This document shows, in pieces, positions 1-8,483 of a stretch of DNA of 8,483 nt. The notes beneath the pieces were generated by a model. The model was not told the DNA's origin. It saw only the letters and a list, made by a program, of their open reading frames with translations, and ran no database searches. The translations under genes and the position numbers were made by a program. Origin of the DNA: Acidicaldus organivorans (lineage in GTDB: Bacteria > Pseudomonadota > Alphaproteobacteria > Acetobacterales > Acetobacteraceae); contig KN174036.1 in assembly GCA_000759655.1 (NCBI GenBank), positions 19,755-28,237 of the forward strand. Reading direction: 5' to 3'. The number at the start of each line of letters is the position of its first letter. The stretch's first letter is position 1.

Positions 1-526
<526 letters not shown>

Positions 527-546
527 TCAGCCGCGCGCCACCCTGC

Positions 547-4719
<4,173 letters not shown>

Positions 4720-5023
4720 GCCTTGTCCCCAGAATTGATGAAACCCAAAACCGCCAGCCCGGAAGGATGACCCCTTCCCTCGATCAGCCCGCGATGCCGC
4801 ACCGACCGGTCATGCCGGTCCCGTCATGGCCCCGATGCGCCGCGGGCCGGACATGTCCCTCACCGCGCGCCCTGTGGGTGAAAACACGATGAGCGAAAAA
4901 CCAATGGGCGGAACCCCGAAAGGGTGCACCCCAATCCACCCAGATAAGCAGACACATAGGGAGGGTAGAGCGCCTTCGCGCTCCGCCCACCCCATGCTCC
5001 AGACGATTTCCGAGTCGAGTCGC
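4720..5023 (-). promoter_or_regulatory. rplL-rpoB spacer with several hairpins
   Basis: This 304-base stretch holds no convincing gene. On the transcribed strand it can form at least three short perfect stems: 4968-4973 with 4978-4983 (GAGCGC, four-base loop, extendable through a flanking GGGT/ACCC pair); 4804-4809 with 4815-4820 (GACCGG, five-base loop); and 4761-4766 with 4773-4778 (GGAAGG, six-base loop). There is also the self-complementary GGGTGCACCC at 4922-4931. None is followed by a run of U, so these are not classical terminators. In E. coli the equivalent spacer (about 320 bases) contains a partial attenuator and an RNase III site that lower rpoBC expression relative to rplJL. A similar role here is inferred from position, length and hairpin density only. 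Confidence 0.4.
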
Positions 5024-5407
5024 TTACTTGATTTCGACAGTGGCGCCCTGCTCTTCCAGAATCTTGCGGATCTTTTCCGCCTCTTCCTTGCTCACGCCTT
5101 CCTTGACCACCTTGGGCGCGCCCTCCACCAGATCCTTGGCCTCCTTGAGGCCAAGCCCGGTGATGGTGCGGATCTCCTTGATCACGTTGATCTTCTTGTC
5201 GCCCGCCTTGGCCAGGATGACGGTGAATTCGGTCTGCTCCTCGGCCGGGGCCGCCGCCGGCGCCGCGCCCGCCGCCGGGGCTGCCGCCACCGCGACCGGA
5301 GCCGCGGCCGACACGCCCCACTTCTCCTCGAGAAGCTTCGCGAGCTCCGCCGCTTCGAGCACGGTGAGGCTCGACAACTCGTCAACCAGTTTCGCTAGAT
5401 CAGCCAT
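5024..5407 (-). CDS. rplL: 50S ribosomal protein L7/L12
   Basis: Stalk protein of the large ribosomal subunit, present as dimers bound to L10, which recruits and stimulates the GTPase factors EF-Tu, EF-G, IF2 and RF3. It has 127 residues. The helical dimerisation domain (1-33, [20 protein letters not shown]) binds L10. A flexible Ala/Pro-rich hinge follows (about 34-56), then the globular factor-binding domain (58-127) with the conserved stretches [20 protein letters not shown] (72-91) and [20 protein letters not shown] (93-112). The start chosen is the ATG at 5405-5407, with GGAG eight bases upstream. An in-frame GTG nine bases earlier would overlap that GGAG and add three residues not seen in the family. 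The gene lies 60 bases after rplJ, as expected for a co-expressed pair. Confidence 0.98.
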   Translation of the reverse strand: MADLAKLVDELSSLTVLEAAELAKLLEEKWGVSAAAPVAVAAAPAAGAAPAAAPAEEQTEFTVILAKAGDKKINVIKEIRTITGLGLKEAKDLVEGAPKVVKEGVSKEEAEKIRKILEEQGATVEIK

Positions 5408-5467
5408 CGCCAACACTCCATGTTATAGCAGAAGATGAGAGAGAAGCAAGCCCCTTTTTCCGGGGCG

Positions 5468-5983
5468 TCAGGCCGCGTCCTTCTTGGCATAGGCGGCGAG
5501 CACGCGCGCCACCTGCCCACCCGGCGCCTGCATCAGCCCGGCGAGCTTGGTCGCCGGCGCCTTGAGCAGACCGGCGATCCGTCCACGCAGCACTTCGAGC
5601 GGCGGCAGCTCGGCGAGCGCCGCCACGCCCTTGGCATCGAGCACCCGCGCACCAAGCGCGCCGCCCACGATCTCGAGTTTTTCGACCGACTTCGCGAAGT
5701 CGATCGCCGCCTTGGCCACCGCCACCGGGTCCGCCGACCAGGCGAGCGCGGTCGGCCCCTTGAGCAGGGGGCCGATCCCCGCAAACGGCGTGCCCTCGAT
5801 CGCCCTGAGCGCCAGCCGGTTCTTCGCCACCTTGTAGCGCGCCCCCGCCGCCCGCATCTTGCGGCGAAGCTCGGTCGCCTCGGCCACGGTGAGACCCCCA
5901 TTGCGGGTCACCACCACCATCGCCGCCCCGCTCAGCTCCCCGGCGAGAGCCGCGACAAATTCCTGTTTCTCTGTCCGGTTCAC
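5468..5983 (-). CDS. rplJ: 50S ribosomal protein L10
   Basis: Anchors the L7/L12 stalk to 23S rRNA near L11, and represses its own mRNA by binding the leader upstream. It has 171 residues (E. coli 165). The N-terminal rRNA-binding domain shows LTVAEATELRRKMRAAGARY (31-50), the KNRL motif (54-57) and KGPTALAWSADPVAVAKAAI (75-94). The long C-terminal helix that carries L7/L12 dimers is the Ala/Leu-rich part from about 127 on (LPPLEVLRGRIAGLLKAPATKLAGLM... to the end). The start is a GTG (5981-5983), not ATG. It is supported by a strong purine-rich ribosome-binding site (GGAGAGGTGA) just upstream and by the family N-terminus MNRTEK. A 258-base leader separates it from rplA, and rplL follows after 60 bases. 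Confidence 0.98.
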   Translation of the reverse strand: MNRTEKQEFVAALAGELSGAAMVVVTRNGGLTVAEATELRRKMRAAGARYKVAKNRLALRAIEGTPFAGIGPLLKGPTALAWSADPVAVAKAAIDFAKSVEKLEIVGGALGARVLDAKGVAALAELPPLEVLRGRIAGLLKAPATKLAGLMQAPGGQVARVLAAYAKKDAA

Positions 5984-6092
5984 GTCTCACCTCTCCGCTC
6001 TGCCCGCCCTCGCGGGCGGCACACCCAACCTGTCCGGGGCTCGCGCCCCTTCCTGTCCATGCGCGGAGACGATGACCGGCTTTTCCGCCGTC

Positions 6093-6181
6093 CCTGTCAT
6101 CACCACCCCGTCTCGCGCCCGCGGGAGATCCCCCTTTAAGCCTCAGGCCCTTCGCCTTCGGCACGAGCGGTCTTGGACAGG
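6093..6181 (-). promoter_or_regulatory. L10 leader (autoregulatory mRNA structure upstream of rplJ)
   Basis: The rplJ leader carries the conserved parts of the L10-binding leader RNA known from E. coli and other bacteria. These are TCCAAGA (6172-6178), GCTTAA (6136-6141) and GAGACGGGG (6106-6114), in this order on the minus strand. The folding is supported by pairing I checked base by base. The outer helix is CCTGTC (6176-6181) with GACAGG (6093-6098). The inner helix is CTCGTGCC (6160-6167) with GGCGCGAG (6112-6119), eight pairs with one G-U. Two small inner hairpins lie at 6140-6148 (GCC/GGC) and about 6123-6134. The unpaired AAGAC between outer and inner helix fits the kinked region bound by L10-L12. 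Free L10-(L12)n is known to bind this structure and repress translation of rplJ and rplL. About 110 bases separate it from the GTG start. Confidence 0.85.
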
Positions 6182-6184
6182 ATC

Positions 6185-6223
6185 GCCGGCTCCTGCCGGC
6201 CACCCCCGCCAGCGCGGCGGGGG
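6185..6223 (-). repeat. Two consecutive GC-rich hairpins after rplA
   Basis: Downstream of the rplA stop, the transcript can form a perfect 8-pair stem (6216-6223 with 6203-6210, CCCCCGCC/GGCGGGGG, five-base loop). Two bases further on comes a 6-pair stem (6195-6200 with 6185-6190, GCCGGC on both sides, four-base loop). No U tract follows either one, so full termination is unlikely. They sit directly before the L10 leader. Possible roles are a processing site, protection of the rplKA 3' end, or partial attenuation between rplA and rplJ. Which one applies cannot be told from sequence. Confidence 0.5.
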
Positions 6224-6241
6224 CTTCGTTTCACCTCAGGC

Positions 6242-6934
6242 TCATGCCGTGAGCGAGGCGGGATCGACCCGCACCCCCGGCCCCATCGTCGAGGAAAGCG
6301 AGACCTTCTTCACATAGGCCCCCTTCGCCCCGGCCGGCTTCGCCTTCTGGATCGCATCGGCGAAAGCCCGGATGTTCTCGATAAGCTTCTCCTCAGGGAA
6401 GCTCGCCTTGCCTACCCCGGCATGCACGATCCCCGCCTTTTCGGCGCGGAACTCGACCTGACCCGCCTTCGCCGCACTCACCGCGCCCTTGACGTCCATG
6501 GTCACCGTGCCGAGCTTCGGATTGGGCATCAGCCCGCGCGGGCCGAGGATTTTGCCGAGCCGCCCGACGAGGGCCATCATGTCCGGCGTGGCGATGCAGC
6601 GGTCGAATTCGATCTCGCCATTCTGCACCTTCTCGGCGAGATCCTCCGCGCCCACGATGTCCGCCCCGGCGGCGCGCGCCTCATCGGCCTTGGCGCCGCG
6701 GGCGAAGACGGCGACGCGCACCTCCTTGCCGGTACCATGCGGCAGGCTCACTAGTCCGCGCACCATCTGGTCGGCATGGCGCGGATCGATGCCGAGATTC
6801 ATGGCGATCTCGACCGTCTCGTCGAATTTCGCCTTGGCGTTGTCCTTGATGATCTTCACCGCTTCGGGCAACGGATAGGCCTTGGTGCGGTCAAACAAGG
6901 CATACGCGGCCTTGATTCGCTTGTCATGCGGCAT
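6242..6934 (-). CDS. rplA: 50S ribosomal protein L1
   Basis: Forms the mobile L1 stalk of the large subunit near the E site, where it helps move and release deacylated tRNA. In many bacteria it also represses the rplKA mRNA by binding a 23S-rRNA mimic near the rplK start. It has 230 residues, usual for the family. The family signature [20 protein letters not shown] is complete at 127-146. Domain I contains [20 protein letters not shown] (36-55). The alpha/beta insertion domain spans about 70-155, with VRVAVFARG (72-80) and [12 protein letters not shown] (95-106). The last part (160-230) returns to domain I. The ATG at 6932-6934 is three bases after the rplK stop, and GGAGG eight bases upstream lies inside the end of rplK, so the two are probably translationally coupled. 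The N-terminus ([15 protein letters not shown]) differs somewhat from the common MAK-type start. Confidence 0.98.
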   Translation of the reverse strand: MPHDKRIKAAYALFDRTKAYPLPEAVKIIKDNAKAKFDETVEIAMNLGIDPRHADQMVRGLVSLPHGTGKEVRVAVFARGAKADEARAAGADIVGAEDLAEKVQNGEIEFDRCIATPDMMALVGRLGKILGPRGLMPNPKLGTVTMDVKGAVSAAKAGQVEFRAEKAGIVHAGVGKASFPEEKLIENIRAFADAIQKAKPAGAKGAYVKKVSLSSTMGPGVRVDPASLTA

Positions 6935-6937
6935 GGC

Positions 6938-7372
6938 TCAGTCCTCCACCACCTGAACGCCCATGGAGCGGGCCGAGCCGATCAGCATGCGCACCATCGC
7001 TTCGATGTCGCTGGCATTGGTATCCTTGATCTTTTCCTTGGCGATCTCGCGAAGCTGGCTCATCGTCACCCGACCCACCGTGCCGCCGCGGCCAGGCGTG
7101 GTCGAACCCTTCTCGATCTTGGCCGCCCGCTTGATGTAATAGGAATTGGGCGGGGTCTTGGTGACGAAGGAGAAGCTGCGATCCGAATAGGCGGTGATCA
7201 CCACCGGGATCGGCATGCCCGGCTCGAGATTCTGGGTCGCGGCATTGAACTCCTTGCAGAACTGCATGATGTTCAAGCCGCGCTGGCCGAGCGCGGGACC
7301 AACCGGCGGGGAGGGGTTGGCCTTCCCGGCCGGAATCTGAAGCTTGATGTAGCCAACGACTTTTTTTGCCAT
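6938..7372 (-). CDS. rplK: 50S ribosomal protein L11
   Basis: Binds the GTPase-associated region of 23S rRNA at the stalk base, contacts EF-G and is required for the stringent response through RelA. It has 144 residues (E. coli 142). The N-terminal domain carries the Pro-rich thiostrepton-contact segment [20 protein letters not shown] (18-37), with Pro22 and Pro23 as in E. coli. The C-terminal rRNA-binding domain contains [17 protein letters not shown] (74-90), [19 protein letters not shown] (99-117) and the closing [10 protein letters not shown] (132-141). The frame is open 150 bases further upstream, but those extra residues have no family match. The ATG at 7370-7372 gives the standard [20 protein letters not shown], with GGAG (7382-7385) nine bases before it. 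It is the first gene of the cluster here: nusG and secE, its usual upstream neighbours, are absent. Confidence 0.98.
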   Translation of the reverse strand: MAKKVVGYIKLQIPAGKANPSPPVGPALGQRGLNIMQFCKEFNAATQNLEPGMPIPVVITAYSDRSFSFVTKTPPNSYYIKRAAKIEKGSTTPGRGGTVGRVTMSQLREIAKEKIKDTNASDIEAMVRMLIGSARSMGVQVVED

Positions 7373-7397
7373 ATCCTTGGGCTCCGGCGAGCGAACG

Positions 7398-7424
7398 AAA
7401 AAAGCCAAGGACCGCGGTCCAGGC
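7398..7424 (-). terminator. Terminator-like hairpin with U6 in the rplK leader
   Basis: On the minus strand GCC (7422-7424), GGAC, loop CGCG, GTCC and GGC (7404-7406) form a seven-pair stem with a small U/UU internal loop. Its core is the perfect 12-base palindrome GGACCGCGGTCC (7409-7420). It is followed immediately by six T (7398-7403). This is the shape of an intrinsic terminator. It lies only 25 bases before the rplK ATG and downstream of the likely promoter, so it would act as an attenuator or partial terminator rather than an operon end. A competing hairpin just upstream (GAAGC/GCTTC, within 7425-7436) could affect its folding. The alternative is that it is part of an L1-binding structure regulating translation. 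Confidence 0.5.
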
Positions 7425-7458
7425 GAAGCGTGCTTCTCCCGCGTTCCGAGTGGCGGGG

Positions 7459-7487
7459 CTCTTACCCAATCGCTTGCCGGAGGTAAA
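7459..7487 (-). promoter_or_regulatory. Candidate promoter for rplK-rplA
   Basis: On the minus strand TTTACC (7482-7487) and TAAGAG (7459-7464) are separated by exactly 17 bases. They match the sigma-70 consensus at 4 of 6 and 3 of 6 positions. This is the best pair I see in the divergent region. It would give a leader of about 80 bases that contains the U-tract hairpin. Alphaproteobacterial housekeeping promoters tolerate weak -10 boxes, so the call is possible but not strong. Confidence 0.3.
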
Positions 7488-7502
7488 GGGGCCGCGCGCC
7501 CC
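7488..7502. repeat. Short GC-rich inverted repeat in divergent region
   Basis: GGGGC (7488-7492) and GCCCC (7498-7502) form a five-pair stem with a five-base loop. It is flanked by AAA on the left and AAAAA on the right of the plus strand. Read on the minus strand it is a small hairpin followed by UUU, so it could weakly stop leftward transcription entering from the right. It touches the candidate rplK -35 box, so it could instead be a protein-binding site. The evidence is only the symmetry. Confidence 0.25.
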
Positions 7503-7528
7503 AAAAACGCATAGCCCCCCAACGCCTA

Positions 7529-7555
7529 CCCCCTTCCGGCTCCGCGCCGGGGGGC
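7529..7555 (+). repeat. Hairpin in the 5' leader of the membrane-protein gene
   Basis: CCGGC (7536-7540) pairs with GCCGG (7546-7550) around a five-base loop. An outer CCCC (7530-7533) pairs with GGGG (7551-7554) across a TT bulge, giving nine G-C pairs. It ends eight bases before the AGGAG ribosome-binding site (7563-7567) of the plus-strand gene, so it could influence its translation or mRNA stability. No riboswitch class is recognisable. Confidence 0.35.
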
Positions 7556-7573
7556 AGCCGAGAGGAGACTTCC

Positions 7574-8047
7574 ATGACCCAGGCCACCCTATCTTCCCCC
7601 CTCGCCTCGTCGCCGCCTTCCCCGCTCGTGCGCGTCGCGCTCGGCTTCATCGCGGCGGCGATCTCGGTGCTCACCTTCCATCAGGCGATGTGGGCGATCT
7701 TCTTTGCCGCGGGCGCCATGCCGCTCGCCCCCTATCCGATGCTCCCCACCAAGCCCTTCGGCGTGCCGCTGATCTGGAGCCTCTGCTTCTGGGGCGGGCT
7801 TTACGGGGCAGTCTTCGGCCTCGTGCTCCCCAAGCTCCGCCGCCCCTACTGGGTGCGCGGGCTCGTGCTCGGCATCATCGCCGCCCTTGTCGGGATGTTC
7901 ATCGTGGCCCCGCTCAAGGGGCAGCCGGTGGCGGCGGGCTGGGCGCTGCTCCCCTGGATTCGCTCCCTCCTCATCAATGGGAGCTGGGGGATCGGGGTCG
8001 GGCTGATCGCGCCGCTCCTCATCCGTCCCCGCCCGACGAGGAACTAA
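7574..8047 (+). CDS. Unnamed four-helix integral membrane protein
   Basis: The product has 157 residues. I do not recognise a named family, though the FHQAMW and SLCFWGGLYGAVFGL motifs resemble uncharacterised alphaproteobacterial membrane proteins as I remember them. There are four hydrophobic segments: about 20-48 (contains FHQAMW), 62-86, 92-113 and 120-150. Two of the interhelical stretches are short: a Pro-rich one (PMLPTKPFG, 55-63) and a basic one (KLRRPYWVR, 87-95), the latter suggesting a cytoplasmic loop. The C-terminus is basic (RPRPTRN). No signal peptidase site, catalytic motif or transporter signature is visible. The ATG has an excellent AGGAG six bases upstream. The gene diverges from rplK and converges on the small basic-protein gene, so it is probably a single-gene unit. 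A longer overlapping frame (7366-8310, plus) is Arg/Pro-rich without such features and is rejected. Confidence 0.85.
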   Translation: MTQATLSSPLASSPPSPLVRVALGFIAAAISVLTFHQAMWAIFFAAGAMPLAPYPMLPTKPFGVPLIWSLCFWGGLYGAVFGLVLPKLRRPYWVRGLVLGIIAALVGMFIVAPLKGQPVAAGWALLPWIRSLLINGSWGIGVGLIAPLLIRPRPTRN

Positions 8048-8064
8048 CCCGGCGGGGACCTGAC

Positions 8065-8099
8065 CCGGCACGAACCAGCGGCGCGTCGCGGCGTGCCGG
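8065..8099. terminator. Possible bidirectional terminator hairpin
   Basis: CCGGCACG (8065-8072) and CGTGCCGG (8092-8099) are perfect inverted repeats of eight bases enclosing 19 GC-rich bases. They lie 17 bases after the stop of the plus-strand gene and 12 bases beyond the stop of the convergent minus-strand gene. The position between convergent genes suits a shared terminator. No T run follows on either strand, so intrinsic termination would be inefficient; 3' end protection is the alternative. Confidence 0.4.
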
Positions 8100-8111
8100 A
8101 GGGGGCGCCAC

Positions 8112-8369
8112 TCAGCCCGGCGCGTGTGGGCCGGGGCCGCCCTCCTTCCGTTCCTTGCCGCGGAAGCGTTCGAGAAGACGGCCGAACAAGCCGCGCCCGC
8201 TTTTCGCCTCTTTCGCGGCGGGCTTGGCCGCGGCCTTCGCCCGCGCCTCCTTGGCGGCGAGCCAGGCCTCGAGGCTCATCCCCGCCTTGCGGGCGCGGCG
8301 CTCCTCATAGGCGCGCTGGCCAGGGCTCAGCGCCTTGGGACCAAGCTCCTTGGGGCTCGCATGCTTCAC
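8112..8369 (-). CDS. Small basic hypothetical protein
   Basis: The product has 85 residues, is rich in Lys, Arg, Ala and Glu, and belongs to no named family I recognise. The N-terminal half holds the most gene-like part, SPGQRAYEERRARKAGMSLE (15-34) followed by AWLAAKEARAKAAAK. This looks like a charged helical segment that continues as an Ala/Lys/Glu helix to about residue 56. Then comes GRGLFGRLLERFRGK (58-72), an amphipathic basic helix, and a Gly/Pro tail. There is no membrane segment or Cys/His cluster. Composition suggests a cytoplasmic protein that may bind nucleic acid or membrane surface; this is inference. The start is a GTG (8367-8369) with GGAG nine bases upstream. The opposite-strand frame (8093-8416) is Arg/Pro/Ser-rich and looks like a shadow. 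It converges with the membrane-protein gene. Confidence 0.65.
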   Translation of the reverse strand: MKHASPKELGPKALSPGQRAYEERRARKAGMSLEAWLAAKEARAKAAAKPAAKEAKSGRGLFGRLLERFRGKERKEGGPGPHAPG

Positions 8370-8409
8370 GTCACCACTCTCCGCTCACGCATCCCGACGA
8401 TTCCGGCGC

Positions 8410-8438
8410 GGTCTGACGCCGCCGCGATGCCGGGTCAA
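8410..8438 (-). promoter_or_regulatory. Weak candidate promoter for the small basic protein
   Basis: TTGACC (8433-8438) on the minus strand matches the -35 consensus at 5 of 6. Seventeen bases on, CAGACC (8410-8415) is a poor -10 (2 of 6). It lies about 40 bases before the GTG start. The rest of the right edge (8439-8483) holds a GC-rich inverted repeat and a run of nine C (8462-8470), and I see no gene in it. Confidence 0.2.
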
Positions 8439-8483
8439 GAGGGCGCCGCCGCGCCCCTTCTCCCCCCCCCTGTTGCCCAACCC

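Noticed and set aside
4826..5398. A 190-codon plus-strand frame across the rplL-rpoB spacer and rplL
   Set aside because: Two thirds of it is antisense to rplL, its composition is Arg/Leu/His-rich, and it has no homology I recognise. The spacer part is explained better as structured leader RNA.
5400..6203. A 267-codon minus-strand frame over rplJ and its leader
   Set aside because: It is the wrong frame of rplJ, Gly/Arg-rich, and would run through the L10 leader; no gene-like features.
6938..7522. A 50-residue N-terminal extension of L11
   Set aside because: The L11 family begins at MAKKVVGY. The extension is Pro/Arg-rich, and it would translate through the promoter and terminator-like hairpin.
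7366..8310. A 314-codon plus-strand frame spanning the rplK start, the intergenic region and both right-hand genes
   Set aside because: It is Pro/Arg/Ala-rich low-complexity translation. The overlapping frame at 7574-8047 has a strong ribosome-binding site and membrane segments.
8462..8470. Run of nine C near the right edge
   Set aside because: It could be a phase-variable tract, but it is in a non-coding stretch at the window end with no promoter or gene that it clearly affects.

Overview
The window is a high-G+C bacterial chromosome segment (roughly two thirds G+C by eye). It is dominated by the ribosomal-protein/RNA-polymerase cluster rplK-rplA-rplJ-rplL-rpoB-rpoC, transcribed on the minus strand from right to left. 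The proteins look alphaproteobacterial. The RpoB N-terminus ([20 protein letters not shown]), the RpoC start ([10 protein letters not shown]), the L10 start (MNRTEK) and the form of the L10 leader all fit, perhaps Rhodospirillales or Acetobacterales. That rank is a judgement from remembered family sequences, not a search.

Layout by coordinate: rpoC, 5' part only (1-475, minus); rpoB (547-4719, minus); a 304-base structured spacer; rplL (5024-5407, minus); rplJ (5468-5983, minus); a 258-base spacer holding a well-supported L10-binding leader RNA and two strong hairpins; rplA (6242-6934, minus); rplK (6938-7372, minus). To the right is a 201-base divergent intergenic region with a likely rplK promoter and a terminator-shaped hairpin with a U tract in the rplK leader. 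Beyond it are a plus-strand gene for an unnamed four-helix membrane protein (7574-8047) and a convergent minus-strand gene for a small, very basic protein (8112-8369).

The cluster encodes the L11/L1/L10/L7-L12 parts of the large ribosomal subunit (L11 and L10-L12 form the stalk where translational GTPases act, L1 the opposite stalk) and the two largest RNA polymerase subunits, co-transcribed so that ribosome and polymerase supply stay matched. The spacers fit the known control points of this operon: autogenous L10 control before rplJ, differential expression between rplL and rpoB, and regulation ahead of rplK.

I found no phage, CRISPR, insertion sequence, tRNA or new defence system. The points worth a second look are the absence of nusG/secE next to rplK, the attenuator-like hairpin in the rplK leader, a Leu at the position of E. 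coli RpoB Phe514 in the rifampicin region, and the two unnamed genes at the right edge.
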